Shown: one piece after another, positions 1-12,200 of the stretch | How the letters are laid out: each line of letters starts with the position of its first letter | Position numbering within the stretch: position 1 is the first letter of the stretch | Assembly: GCA_944474755.1 (NCBI GenBank) | Contig: OX104122.1 | Coordinates: 3,032,751-3,096,750 of the forward strand | DNA: 64,000 nt | DNA from: Limnoperna fortunei | Taxonomy: Eukaryota; Mollusca; Bivalvia; Mytilida; Modiolidae | Reading direction: 5' to 3' | Made by a program: the position numbers and the translations under genes | The notes under the pieces: generated by a model | Seen by the model: only the letters and a program-made list of their open reading frames with translations | Database searches by the model: none | What the model was told of the DNA's origin: nothing

Positions 1-35
1 AAATTAAGTAAAAGTAAGTAAATTATTCATTTCAG

Positions 36-66
36 GGAAAAGAAAAGTGTGAATTTGTATGCCCAG
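36..66 (+). CDS. Candidate 31-nt micro-exon of the death-domain gene
   Basis: A pyrimidine-containing acceptor ending TTTCAG (30-35) precedes the exon and a strong donor GTATGT follows at 67. Its phase (10 codons plus 1 nt) fits exon 1938-2209, which begins with 2 nt of a split codon. Translation is GKEKCEFVCP followed by a split Val. Support is by splice signals and phase only, so it could also be a chance match. Confidence 0.5.
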
Positions 67-3000
67 GTATGTCTTTTTTTAGCTCAACTGACCCAAAGGT
101 CATTGTGAGCTATTCTCATTCTTTGGTGTCGTCGTCGTCCAGCATCGTTGCTTGCCATCAACTAATTACATTTCTATCTTCTCACAACCACTTACCCAAT
201 TGGAACCAAACTTGGCAGGAATGTTTATTCGGTGGTTCTTAACAAATTTTAAGTTATTTGTGCTGATCAAATATGAAACATGGCTGTCATGGCCATTAAT
301 GTGTTCTGATTGGCTAAAATTAAAAAAAGTATTCTTCTCATAAACTGCTTGGCAGATTGATTTGAAATATTGAGTTTTTTGTGCCGATCCAAAACTCAAG
401 ATGGCTGCCATCGCAGGACATTGTTTTACATAGTACCTTATGGGAAAAACATACAAACAATTTCTTTCCAGAAACTGTTCCACAAAATGAAGCCAAATTA
501 ATAAGGAAATGAAGGTTGGATATTTATCTTATTATTTTTAATTTTTTGAGCCAATTGCAAAATTAACATTGCTTCCAGGGCCATTAATGCATTCTGATTG
601 GCCTAATTTTAAAATTCTTTTTATAAACCCCTTGTCAAATTGATTTGAAATATTGCATAAATGTATCTTAAATGGTCCTCTGCAAAGTTTTAGTTGTATG
701 TGCCGATCCAAAATCCAAGATGGCCACCATTGCAGGACATAGACTAATATAGGACTCTTTGGGAAAAACATACAAACAAACTCTTCCCGGAAACTGTTCC
801 ACACAATTAAGCCTATTTATGAAGAAATGATGGATTGATATTTGTCTTACACATGTATTATTTTGAGTTTTTCGAGCCAATTGCAAATTGAACGTGGCTT
901 CAAGGGCCACTATTAGGTTCTGATTGGCTGAAATTTCAAAAATTGTCTTTTACAAACCACAAAGCAGATTGATTTGGAATATTGTACTAATGTGCCTTAG
1001 ATGGTCCTCTATAAAATTTGAGTTTTTTTGGGGAGATCCAAAATCTAAGATGGCTGCCACTGTGGAACACAGGTTAACAGAGAACCCTATGGTAAAACTA
1101 TACCAAATTTTTTGAGCCAATAGGAAATTTAACATGGCTGCTAGACCTGTAAATGTGTTCTGGTTGGCTGAAGTTTTAAAATTTGTTTTCCCGCAAACTG
1201 GTTGGCTTAAGGATATTTGATGATGTATGATGCTTTACCAATTCTGAGCTTTTTGATTTGATCCAAAATAAATGATTGCTGCCACCATGGAACATCTCTT
1301 AAACATACTAACCAATGAAAAAAAACTGCTTCCTCTCAGAAACTGTCTTACAAATTGCTTATCAGTGGACTTTCCACATGGCAACATTCATAGAAACAGC
1401 ATCTTCACATAAACTCTTTAGCATTTAATTTAAAAATTTTCAACAAAAGTCTGGTCTCTTAAAAAAGATTTTGTAAGTCAGGTGGGCGATACAGGCTCTT
1501 TAGAGCCTCTAGTTATTATTATTTTACAGTAACTGTGACCTTATTCAACTATTGCGTTGTCTGTTAATGTATGTTATGATCTTTCTTGTTCAGCCATTAC
1601 GTTGTCTGTTAATATTTTGTAATGATCTTTCTTTTGCATTTTGCACAATACTTAAGAATTTCATGATCTTTTGACTTATCTCTTAGATGTCTTGACTCAT
1701 CTCGGTGGTGTAATATTGGGTGCTACAGACACAATCAGACTTGTTTTTGTGGAAAAAACCTTGATAAAGATCCAATTTCATTCTGTTTTATTTATCTTTA
1801 GAACCAGTGTTAAGCGATGATTGATATAAAATTGCACAACAATTACACTCGAACTTCAATGTATAATCTATTATGTAAAAATTTTAAATTGGTATAAAGT
1901 ACCATCTGATCGTACAGTTGTATTATATTTGTTACAGTGACAGATCCGGAATTTTTAAAACAAACGCCAACAGATCTTCATTTACGAAGACTTGCCCTTG
2001 TTTATAACACTACTGAAGTAATAGAATTGGTGATGGCACTGGGGTTAGAACACCAGATATTGAATGACTTGTACATAAACAGATTGTCAGAAGAGGATTA
2101 CAGATTTAGAGCTCTTGAGAAATGCTTTAAAATGACGTATTTTACATTTGAAGACTTTAAAGCTGTTGCTGACAGTGAACACATTCAAAATCCTCACACC
2201 ATTTGCAAGGTACTATTTAAGTAAAAATTGATTTTGTGTTGATATAGGCACAAACAGGAATGAGAGAAGTAAAATATGTATGTCTCTTTCAGTAGAATAT
2301 AGTGTGCAGTTTTGGCCTCCTAAGTAAAAAAGTTGCCTATCAAAGCTTCTCAATATTTTAAAGCAATACTGAGGTGTTAAGGTTGTTTGTGTACTTTTGA
2401 TGGCGTGGTATGTCTACACTGAGGTTGTGGGTTCAAGTCTCATCGCGGGAATAGTGCTGTTGACTCCAATCCTAATTGACAAGAATTACCAATTTTCCTA
2501 CAGTAGGTCAAGGGTTTTCTCTGTGAACTCTGGCTTACGCACCAAATAAAAACTTGATGCCAACAAACAGCAATATTTAAAAAGGTTTGCATGTTGAACT
2601 GATGAATATGATAACATAAATGAAAACAGTTTTGTTTCTGGAGTAGAAGTTGAACTTCTATTTACAGGTTTGTTTGCACTTAAATTTTGTTGTTCCAGAT
2701 ATATAGCTATCCACATAGAGCTAATAAAATTAAACATAGTAATTATTTTACTTTCGTATACAAGCATAACCAATAATGTGTGGACCGAACGTTTAGACAG
2801 AAAGTACGATATACAAGATATACTGTTGTAATTCAAAGTGCTGTATATATACTTCGAAGTATGATATTTCTTTTACATCAAGATTACAAATCTTGACGAC
2901 AAGTCAGAAACTGTGTAAAACTTGCATTACACCTTTCTAACATTTCATTTAGCAAACCTAGAAACACAATGAAGTCAGTGAATTATTCTTCACAGTATTG

Positions 3001-4530
3001 AACAATGCAGCATTGATAAGAAATAATAACTCAAACAGTATGACATAATTCCTATTATAATTAATGATATCATTTGAATTGTTTAGGTTGTAAGGAAAAG
3101 AGCAAGAAAACCAACCACAGAACCTATTGTCAAAGGAAAATTAAGAGCTGAACATATAAGCTTTGGTAAGTCACATTTATATTAACTGAATCATTAAAAC
3201 ACGGCTGGCATTTCTTTACGTAACAGATCACACTTTGACATTATCTCTGACCTGAAAAATCCCTCTCTGAAATAATAGATTTCTCTGCGACATGATAGAT
3301 AACTTTATGACACAATAGATCACTCCATGACATAATAGATCACTCCATGACGTGATAGATCACTCTCACATGATAGATCACTCCATGACATTCTATATCA
3401 CTCCATGACATAATAGATCACTCCGTGACATGATAGATCACTCTGACATGATAGATCACTCCATGACATACTATATCACTCTATGACATAAAAGATCACT
3501 CCATGACATGATAGATCACTCCATGACATAATAGATCACTCCATGACATGATAGATCACTCCATGACATACTACATCACTCCATGACCGAATGAATCACT
3601 CCATGACATAATAGATCACTCTTGATATAATGGATCACTCCATAAAAGAATAGATCACTCTATGACATAATAGATCATTCCATGACATAATAGATCACTC
3701 CATAACAGAATAGATCACTCCATGACATAATAAATCGCTCCATGACATGATAGATCACTACATGTAATGGTAGATCGCTCTATGAGAGAATGGATCACTC
3801 CATGACATGATAGATCACTTCGTGACATGATAAATCACTGCTTGACATAATAGATCACTCCATGACATACAAGATCACTCCATAACATAATAGATCACTC
3901 CATGACAGAATGGATCACTAAATGACATGATAGACCACTCTTAATATAATAAATCGCTCCATGACATGATCGATCACTCACTGGTATGGTAGATCGCTGT
4001 ATGAGAGAATGGATCACTACATGACATGATAGATCATTCCATGACGTGATAAATCTCTGCTTTACATGAAAGATCACTCCATGACGTGATAGATCACACC
4101 ATGACATAATAGATCACTCTATGACATGTTAAATCCCGCTCTGACATGATAAATCTCTCCCAACAATCCTAACTTTCTATCTAAATTTTGTGATCTTGTT
4201 TATTCATAATTGGTTCTTCATTTTTCAGACAGAGAACCAGAAAAGTGGGATATGGTTGTCACTGATGAAGATATTGACAAATTAGCAACTTTAGTTGGAC
4301 AAGATTCTCTTGGTTTCCTGGTGGAGCTTGATCTGACATTCCTGGACTGGGAAAAGATCGAGAGAAGTGAAAAAGATAGAGACCTGGTGAAGTTAAACCG
4401 TAAGATTATGGAAATGTGGAGAACCAAGTGTAAAGACCTTAATATAAAACCAACACTAAGGACCATTGGGCAGGCCTTTGAAAATATTGGAATTAACATA
4501 AAAAACATTGAAAACCTGTTGTTTAATTAA
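36..4530 (+). CDS. Tandem death-domain protein, 3' four exons (5' end lies outside the window)
   Basis: Four exons join with matching phases: 36-66, 1938-2209, 3087-3165 and 4229-4530 (stop TAA 4528-4530). Each internal border has AG/GT. The joined frame gives at least 227 residues with no internal stop. Two death-fold-like helical domains are seen. The first is in exon 1938-2209, with the pattern LRRLAL, then EVIELVMALGLE, then a short helix ending IQNPHTICKVVR. The second, clearer one is in the last exon, with the pattern DIDKLATLVG, FLVELDL, WEKIERS, then MEMWRTK and TLRTIGQAFENIGI. A basic linker (VVRKRARK) lies between them. Death domains form oligomeric adaptor assemblies in apoptosis and NF-kB signalling; that role is family knowledge only. 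The exact family member is not recognised. The start codon and further N-terminal exons must lie left of the window. Introns hold a bivalve interspersed repeat, a SINE relic and a 20-bp minisatellite. Confidence 0.72.
83..1512 (+). repeat. Bivalve-type interspersed repeat with internal ~320-bp subrepeats
   Basis: It starts near CTGACCCAAAGGTCATTGTG and ends near GGCGATACAGGCTCTTTAGA. Related modules recur inside it: the phrase GATCCAAAA..AAGATGGCTGCCA near 383, 701 and 1036 with a decayed one near 1262, and the phrase TTCTGATTGGC near 305, 591, 911 and 1160. I recognise the head and tail as those of a repeat common in oyster and mussel DNA (from memory). It sits in an intron of the death-domain gene. 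No coding capacity is seen. Confidence 0.6.
1513..1937. other. Intron remainder, nothing recognised
   Basis: AT-rich intronic sequence between the interspersed repeat and the next exon. It contains a short duplicated phrase (CGTTGTCTGTTAAT near 1554 and 1601). No coding signal is seen. Confidence 0.6.
1938..2209 (+). CDS. Death-domain gene exon carrying first death-fold domain
   Basis: The acceptor is TTACAG before 1938 and the donor GTACT starts at 2210. It contributes 90 full codons and ends in phase 0 with ICK. The open frame runs 5 codons past the donor to a TAA, which is expected of intron read-through. The amphipathic helix pattern is death-domain-like but more divergent than the last exon. 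Confidence 0.72.
2395..2565 (+). mobile_element. tRNA-derived SINE relic in death-domain gene intron
   Basis: A polymerase III B-box-like GGTTCAAGTCTCATC is followed by the central phrase GACTCCAATCCTAATTGACA, shared with the SINEs at 18.2, 60.9 and 61.3 kb. Further on is GTAGGTCAAGGGTTTTCTC and an AATAAAAACTTGATGCCA-like tail. The 5' A-box half is degraded. The rest of this intron (2210-3086) is AT-rich with no other feature seen. Confidence 0.55.
3087..3165 (+). CDS. Death-domain gene short linker exon
   Basis: This 79-nt exon has acceptor TTTAG before 3087 and donor GTAAGT at 3166. It encodes a basic linker (VVRKRARKPTTEPIVKGKLR) and ends in phase 1. The next exon begins with 2 nt that complete an Asp codon. 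It is too short to be found by an ORF scan and was located by splice signals and phase. Confidence 0.68.
3225..4165. repeat. 20-bp minisatellite in intron (about 45 diverged copies)
   Basis: The consensus unit AGATCACTCCATGACATAAT is repeated head-to-tail through most of the last intron of the death-domain gene. Copies differ by frequent substitutions and a few indels. The array ends about 60 bp before the last-exon acceptor. Reading frames inside the array are repeat artefacts. Confidence 0.9.
4229..4530 (+). CDS. Death-domain gene last exon, second death domain and stop
   Basis: The acceptor is TTTTTCAG before 4229. It encodes about 100 residues and ends IENLLFN-stop. The six-helix death-domain pattern is clear, including the conserved W of WEKIERS and the W of MEMWRTK, and the TLRTIGQAFENIGI final helices. 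The exon is followed after about 185 bp by the 35-bp array, which is probably in or near the 3' UTR. Confidence 0.78.
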
Positions 4531-4714
4531 ATAGACGATTGGTTGTTGTTAGTACTTGTAAATATGAAAGCTGTGTAGTCAGTTACAGCTAGAGCTACTT
4601 ATAGAGAACTTGATGTAGGATAGAAGTGTAATATTTCCTCAAAGAGTGGAATCATTATGATGAAAACACCTAAATTCTTTTGTATAATTATTACTTACAT
4701 ATAAACATAATTGT

Positions 4715-4994
4715 GTCTTATTGAATTGTCACACCTGGGTGAGTTCGTTGTCTTATTTAATTGTCACACTTGGGTGAGTTCGTTGTCTTATTGAATTGTC
4801 ACACCTGGGTGAGTTCGTTGTCTTATTGAATTGTCACACCTGGGTGAGTTCGTTGTCTTATTGAATTGTCACACCTGGGTGAGTTCGTTGTCTTATTGAA
4901 TTGTCACACCTGGGTGAGTTCGTTGTCTTATTGAATTGTCACACCTGGGTGAGTTCGTTGTCTTATTTAATTGTAACACCTGGGTGAGTTCGTT
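4715..4994. repeat. 35-bp minisatellite, eight copies
   Basis: The unit starts GTCTTATTGAATTGTCACAC and ends CTGGGTGAGTTCGTT. The length is 280 bp, exactly 8 x 35. Copies are almost identical, with only scattered single changes such as TTTAATTG, ACTTGGG and TGTAACAC. It lies 185 bp after the death-domain stop codon, so it is plausibly in the 3' UTR. Confidence 0.92.
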
Positions 4995-5465
4995 GATTCC
5001 AGTTGGTTAGATTTAAACAACCCCCAGAATAAGATTTGAAATGATATATTGGCTCTAATAGCTGAAACATCAGAGAATATTTTTAGAGAAATTTCAAGTA
5101 ATCTATATGACTTTATTGAGACTTTTCTTATACAGTATAATAGATAAATAAGTTTACTTTAGAGCCTACTAGCCTGTGATAGAAGATCGATTGAATAGGA
5201 TGAACATAATTTTGTATTATTACTGGTGTGTTAATTGTTATGCAGTGCATGCTTTTTTATTTCTGTCCGATTGCGATAAATATTTCTTTGGTCCAATTTA
5301 TATGTTAGGCGTTTGTTTATGAATCTTTAAACTTACGATTTTATGGATCTGCCGTTTGTATGTAGAATGGCAGTTTGTATATAGAATGTGAGGTTTTCAA
5401 GTGATATTTAATGTGACTTTGGTCTTTTAGGTTATGGGTCCATTGTGTTTAAACAGTGCTTTTAG
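4995..5465. other. Gene-free stretch downstream of death-domain gene
   Basis: AT-rich sequence with no recognised coding, RNA or repeat feature. Part of it may be the 3' UTR of the upstream gene. Confidence 0.5.
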
Positions 5466-5469
5466 ACCG

Positions 5470-5720
5470 TTTAGTATTTCGAAGAAGACGGGGTATACTG
5501 TTTTACCCTTGTCCGCCCGTTTGTTCATCCGTTCGTCTTTAACAAAAATGTTTGTCCCAGTTATCTAAGCAACATAAGCATCCAGAAGCCTTATATTTTG
5601 CATATTGGCTATAGTGTATAGCGATTTCATTCTACTGGGTCATCTACTTCCTGTTTACCGAATATTTTTGGTGGAGGTATCACTAGAAAGCATTAGCTCT
5701 CAGATACACCTGTTTGGTTA
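5470..5720 (+). repeat. Interspersed repeat fragment with GGGGTATACTGTTTTACCC head
   Basis: It begins GACGGGGTATACTGTTTTAC, then has TCCGCCCGTTTGTTCATCCG. Such a head followed by CCGTCCG-rich sequence is, from memory, a frequent bivalve interspersed repeat. Only the head region is recognisable. Confidence 0.45.
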
Positions 5721-6379
5721 ATTTGCAATTTTATTTTATGTTGATTACATGTAACCAATATTTACTGTGTTGTTCTGTGATGTAATTACACATAATTTAT
5801 TATTATACTTTACTAAACCAGTAATAAAATAAATCAGATTTGAGGAGCAATAACGTCTCTATCTCGCTCAAAATTGCTCATGGGTAAAAAAAAAACTGGA
5901 AATTTGCACGTAGACAAAATAACCAGTTGTTTGTTCGACATGCCAAAGCGCGCCAAATTTGAAACAAAAATAACTAGTTATTTGTTCGACGCTCCAAAGT
6001 TAAATTTTACTCAGTTATCATAAAAATGTTGCAGTGTTCTTGTTTGTGTTTAGTTCAGTACAGTTATGGCTTCCAATCGACAGGTAATATCCAAATGATT
6101 ATATCTCAAAAGACCTTAGAAAATTAGCCCTTTCTTGATTGAATAATTATGGACATTACCTTTTCCTTTTTAAAATTAGGCCATAAGTGTATATTGTTGT
6201 ATTTTGTATGGTTTATAATATAGTTAGACTGAATAAAAAAATAGAACCTTAGGATGTGTAACACTCTGCCCCAGTAAATATATGGATGGGATCCCGTTTT
6301 AGAACTTAAACTTCATCCCACATTTGCCCTGTCCACAGAGTTTACTCTAATATGTTGGTTAAAAAAATAGCAAAAAAAA
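5721..6379. other. Gene-free stretch with small local duplication
   Basis: AT-rich. A roughly 50-bp unit is duplicated: AAATAACCAGTTGTTTGTTC near 5918 and AAATAACTAGTTATTTGTTC near 5967. Nothing else is recognised. Confidence 0.5.
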
Positions 6380-7140
6380 TTCGGAAAATCGACAAACGCT
6401 ACACAAAAACCAAAAACACACACAAAAAAGAAAAAGAGTAACCCGAACCCAATAAAAACCATGTTTCACTTAGGTGCTCCGGACGAGTAAGCAGTGCCTG
6501 CCTCTAATTAGACACCTGTCGAGTTACTCATCCAGGAATAGGAATCACTACCTATGACTCAGCAAAAATGTCGGATCGTATTTGAGACACTGGTGACGAC
6601 CATAGAACTTCTGGAGAGATAACATCAACCTAGGAGCAACAAACCCTTGTTTGATTAGTTTAGCAGTCAACAGCAGGGATCGGTCTAGAAAATCGGATTA
6701 CCGATCGCAATATCTAGAATAACGTATACGTGTTAAATGTACACACCATACGCTGGAGTTTATTTCTAGAAGTAGGTCTATCTAAGAGGCTATAACCTTA
6801 GTGTATTGGTGGTGTATTTAATTTCATGTTCGCTAGGGTAAATTAAATGTAAATAGTCACAAAATTTAGCCTTGTTGAGGTACAAAACATCATCAATAGC
6901 TGAATGTTAAATTAAAGGTCTGGGCTATTGTCTTTTCTTTCGTCATCAGCAGGCCTTCTAGAAACTCCGCCCCATAAGAGTACATAAACGGGTCGTTGAG
7001 GAGAGAAGCACAATTAGTAACCATTGGAATACCAACAGTCTGTTGAAAAACATGTCCTCCAAACATGACGAATATGTTGTCAATCGGAAAATCTAGCATA
7101 TGACAGATTTGGTCATCAGTATCTTTAAAACTTCGAAATC
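6380..7140 (-). mobile_element. Penelope-like element fragment (degenerate, internally deleted)
   Basis: The minus strand encodes a 68-residue piece (6893-7099) with DNIFVMFGGHVFQQTVGIPM, homologous to the longer copy at 38.8-39.4 kb. The hallmark MGTNCAPLLAD is here VTNCASLLND, so it is degraded. Sequence between 6430 and 6900 also aligns with 38560-39130, but the part encoding the RT C-terminus is missing. The low-coordinate end matches the element's 3' tail as found near 22.9 and 42.7 kb. It is non-functional. Confidence 0.7.
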
Positions 7141-7234
7141 AAACGTACAATGTACCAGGTTTTGTATTCTGAATAGGTATATGTTTTATATTACACCAAT
7201 GCAAGGGGCCTCTGTTAAGAACGTTTGTCTTCTG

Positions 7235-7370
7235 CCATATATTACCCGCTTGTCAACACTGAAGGTGAGAGTTCGAGTCTTACTGCTGACTAGGTGTGCT
7301 CGACTCCAACCACACCTGACAAGGATCGTGATTTTCTCTAGTAAAAGTGAAGTATCCTACTAGATTTACG
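7235..7370 (+). mobile_element. SINE relic
   Basis: It contains the degraded polymerase III B-box GAGAGTTCGAGTCTTACTGC and the central phrase GTGTGCTCGACTCCAACCAC found in the better copies at 60.9 and 61.3 kb. The tail is degraded after CTCTAGTAAAAGTGAAG. Confidence 0.5.
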
Positions 7371-9145
7371 ATGACACATATGATGAACCCGTCTGCCCCC
7401 ATCTTTCTAAATAGTTCGTCCCTTGGGAGGGGTTAGGTGTGGTGGAGTTGGGATGACTCATTGACGTAATGTACTTAAATATAAACGAATACCATTGAAC
7501 GTCACGAAAGCAGATGAACTTTTGTAAATAACGCAAGGTCCTTTTAAAAACTAAAATGCCCGACATACGATGTAAAATTCCTGTGGCAAAAGTCAAGGAC
7601 GATTCGTAACGAGTAAACAACAGAGGCAGGTGGTTCTTTGGGGGGGGGTAAGATCGAGAGTTATCGTATCTTGCCGTTGAGCTTCGTAGGAAGATCAAAG
7701 AAAAAATACCGACATATTACAATTTCCATTGAATTATGTTAACACTGGTTAAAATTGTTTCAAAAGATTTACAATTACAAAATCGGGAAACCAACATTCA
7801 TGTTCGTAATATTTTCAGAATTTAAAATAAACAACAACACAAAAAGAGCCGTATTTAACAAAACAATTGCACGTATTCCAAAATCGGAAAACCAACATTC
7901 ATGTTAGTAATGTTTTAAAAATTTAAAATAAACAAAAGAAAAAAAAATGTTAGAAGAGCTGTATTTTACAAAACAAAACATTCGATATGAAATAATGAAC
8001 TTTTGATATTTTTTTGAAATTATATTTAACTGTTGATTTCATTTTTTAAATTGGCTTAATTATTTATTTTGTTGTATTATTTTTATTATTACATTTTTCA
8101 AAATTTCATTTGCCTTGTTTTAATATGCGTTAGTGTTCAGGACTTAATATACGATCCAAGTCATGTTTTATTCTACCAGTTTCAAAATATAACTAGCATA
8201 TTTAAAACAGTTTTACATCAACATTTTTTAATCTTAAAATATATCAAAATCTTTTGTGACTTTATTTTATTATAAAGAAATATGTTTTTCTTCTAGTTGC
8301 TATTGCATTTTACAACTGATTTTAACAGATTTTTTACAACATACCTGTTTTTAAAATCTAATTTTTGTGTAATACATTGTAATCATAATTTAAATTTACA
8401 TTTTCGCGGCTTATTGTGTCGGTCTTTTATTGGTCTTTCATTTTTCCTTTCATCAAAGTTAAGTGTCGGGTAATAAATAAGCAATTAACGAATAAACAAG
8501 GCACATTTAACATACAAATAGATCACAGAAATATCTCTTACCCCCACGCCTCGTTCTCGGTGAATCTCGTGCGCGAGATATTTGTATTTCGAAATTGTCA
8601 ATAGTATGAAACATGGACGAGTTATCTTAGCTAAATTTTTTTTACTATTTTTTCGTAATAAAAACGCAAAATATATAATATATATAATAAAAAGCGCAAA
8701 AAATGCACTCCAAGAGGAGTGACTAGATGTATGATAATCACAATGAAGTTTGATAACACCGAATTTCTTCGGGGCATAATTTTCGTTCGGAACTGAGAAG
8801 TGTTAAGATTAGACAGATTCAATTGATAAAGATTTTAAAATATTGCGGTTTGCACAAAATTCAAAAGTATTTAAGAATCAAGAAATGGATAGAATAATGA
8901 CCGCTCCCTTCCTTATCTGTATATGACAGCTATCTCTAATAATGTAGCAGAGCACGATCTTATATACGCTCTAATAATAAATTAAATGGTATAAATTGAA
9001 GCAACTATTCTTATCTGTACACAGATATAATGCAGTAGACGTAATATGTATGTATAATTGCAGTGAGTCAGTCATCCATTCATTCATTCATCGCTGTGTC
9101 AAGAGTAAGGTTACGACTTGAGGCAAGTTCTGTTTGATTCCAGCC
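7371..9145. other. Gene-free AT-rich stretch with one ~107-bp tandem duplication
   Basis: A unit containing AAACCAACATTCATGTT is duplicated at about 7770-7872 and 7875-7978. The remainder is very AT-rich. Small open frames here have biased composition and no recognisable domain. Confidence 0.5.
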
Positions 9146-9149
9146 TAAA

Positions 9150-9275
9150 TATTCAAGAAATGTTCCTGCTGAAAGTATGAGGTAATCCGGCTTTCTTTCT
9201 TTATAAAAATGGACGCAATGATAAAGCCGAAAAAACTGTTGTTTACGTAAACCCTTAAACACAAAAAAAATGGAA
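9150..9275 (+). mobile_element. SINE 3' end relic
   Basis: ATGGACGCAATGATAAAGCC followed by GAAAAA and an A-rich tail matches the 3' part of the SINE at 61257-61470 (GGACGCAATGATATAGCTG). The 5' tRNA-like part is not recognisable. A short (ATTC)n run lies at about 9076-9091. Confidence 0.45.
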
Positions 9276-12200
9276 TTGTGTGGGTGAGAGTTGTTTGTGA
9301 TATGTCAATACATTATATTTTCTCTAGTGATTAGTCTGTTTGATCAAATTCCTGAACGATCTTGCGACCCTAAACCCTAGACGACGTGATATGAAAAAGT
9401 GATAACGATCGACTCGTCTGATTGGTTGATCTTCTATTTTGTATTACTTTCACCGCATTCTGATTGGTTGAGTTGCGATATCTGCGACATTTAAGTCAGT
9501 TAATTATAATTTCTACTGCCGTTGCATTAGAATGAAGATAAGCGTAATGTATTTGAAGATTTGCATCGCCAATAAACCCAATTTGACACCAACGTCACCA
9601 ATTTTATAGTATTCACACAACTTTATTGAACCAATCAGCAGCGTAGAAATAAAACTGCTTTCATTCACGTTCATCCCAACAGACCTTAGAAATTTAACTT
9701 TGGTTTGTTAATTTCATCTAGTAAGTGTATCACTACTTCTGTGAACAGGATGTAGCGAACAAGAATATTTATTAGGTGGTTGTATAATGGGATTTACTGT
9801 GACGCTGTGCTATAGTATTGTTTACGAAAGATCACCACTGACATCACAATTTTAAAAATCGGTTAAAGTTAAAGATGAGCTGAAATTCGGAAAATATCTC
9901 TGAGAAAATGCTATTAGTTCATATTTTCAATGGATTATTTGTAAATCTGTTTTGTGATCACAACCATTTCAGAACGGCAACATAACACCATATCAATAAA
10001 ATTATACCGGAAGTATGTGTACACGATTTCGTTTACGTAGGAAGCTTCTACATTTTGATGTATATGATCATATTAATAAAACAAACATTAAGCGGTTCCA
10101 ACAAGATTATTTTATCATCTATAGGTAAATATTGTCTTGTTTCTTAATGGACATCCGGGACACTAGCTATGGTCACGTGGTCATTTATGGGCCGGATACC
10201 TTAAGGTGTCCTATTTCATGTGAATAAAGGACATCGACTTTCGTCTGTATTTTGCCGTTATTATTTTTAATAGCCCTGTCTTCCAAACCAAATAGTTACC
10301 ATTACTAACAATATCAACTGCATATACATTGCATTTCTTCATATGACGATTTGATAGATGACATGCTCGTACGGCTTCATTTGTTGGGGTGTTGGGACCG
10401 GTGCAAAATGCAATAGCACATACACTTTTTATGGTTGAACTTCGAGATTTGTTACTTTTGGCACTGATAAGAAAACAATTTTTCATAACGAAATCATCAA
10501 TGCAAAACAAATTTCGGACGTTTCAATTCAAAACCAACATTCTGTAATCGCACAATTTGTTTAACAATCATGAATACTGAAATGTAACTATACAATTATT
10601 CCCTTTTTTATTACATATCTGATGTATGACAGCAACTTTGTTTGTATTTTAAGAAAATAGAACATGCTCATTTGAAATGCACCGGTCCCTTATTAACAAG
10701 TAAAAATCGATGAAATTATTATCATCAGCGTCAAGAGATCAAACGTCTACTAATTTGTAGAAAAAACTAATTTTAAGAGCTTGAATCACTTGCAATACGT
10801 AGATTATCCCTCAATTGTAACATGCTTATACTGTTTCTTTTTTTAAATGTACCACGCTTATTGTGTGTCAAGACCGTTGTATTAGATGTAGAAAAGGAGT
10901 TTCAAAAGGTTCTCCGTCTGTTCTGAATATAACAGAAACACTGCTTGGTTTTCTCAATCGATAAAGCCCTTTATAATACATTTCCTGAAAATGACTGATC
11001 AAGATTTTTTGTATTATAACCTACTGTGATGACTCACTATATCTGTTGGTTTTGAAGGTTTTTGGGGAGGACGGCTTTGTTTGCTTTTTGGAGAAAATTT
11101 TCATCAATAATAAATACTTGTCCAGAAATTTAATACAAAAAGGCACAATGAGACCAGGAAAATAGAGAACAAAGAAAACAAACTAAATCTAACACAAACA
11201 TTACTAAAATTGTGTGATGCATCTTATGTGCTCGGGATAATAACGCGAAACGGTCAATAACGGAGGTTGTACTATAAGACGAGATTATGGCAAGATTACA
11301 TTTCGTATTCCTGATATAAGCAAAAAACCCGACTTCTACTTCGTAACAGTTTCAACTTCGTATGCGAAGATCATTTTGCAGCATGTTGCTTGGGGACTAG
11401 TTTAATGGTAGAGTAATCTTTATTCAGGTGACCTCATTTTCATTTTTCCTCGAATATTCGTTGTAATTGTGCCCGTAAATATGAATTAAATTGAAAATTA
11501 TGCGTATTATAATTCTCAACTTATATCGTGTAAAATCAGATTATGCAAGTTATTGAACGAAACTTTTTATACAAAATATTTGCGAAATTGACTATTCAAG
11601 AAATAAAGGTCATAACATGCGATATTTTTAAATATTCCGTTTTCTCCTATCAAAATTACACCTCATGTTTAGTACATTTATTCTTATTATTATTTTATTA
11701 CTGGTTCAATTTATTGCTCGTGTGCGTAACAGTTTCAAAAATTTTACGTGTGTATATTTGCGTCACGGTGTCAGTTTTACATTTCCTGTGACCTGGCATC
11801 TTACGGTATTCGAAATCTGACATACATCCTCTGCTCAGACACTTCGGTGTATTCAAATCATACCTATTCTTGGCTAGGAGGGCGTGTCGTTCTAATTTCG
11901 AATTACATGACTAAACTCTAATCAATCTTGTTAGCTTTTGAAAATGTCCGAATATTCATACTTCAAAGTCGGCGTTTAATGATCTCATAATTGCAATAAA
12001 CATCCTGTTTGATTACTTACTAAGTTGCTAATTACCCATTATAAACGAGAAATGATTTACCAGTAAAATTTTCACGCCAAGGTACAACTTCCGTTTCAAG
12101 ACCTGCACAATTATCTACGGTATTTTATTTTATGTTTAAAAATAATAATATAAATATATCCTTTGTTTACAAATATTGTTTTTAGTAAATTCTATCTAAG

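Noticed and set aside
3895..4107. Minus-strand 70-codon frame in the 20-bp array
   Set aside because: It is a repeat artefact within an intron.
6066..6083. Possible first exon ATGGCTTCCAATCGACAG followed by GTAATA
   Set aside because: Only six codons with a weak donor and no downstream exon that could be identified.
10211..10510. 99-codon minus-strand frame with an acceptor-like TTTTCTTATCAG inside
   Set aside because: No recognisable domain, no partner exons with matching phase found nearby; composition is not distinctive.
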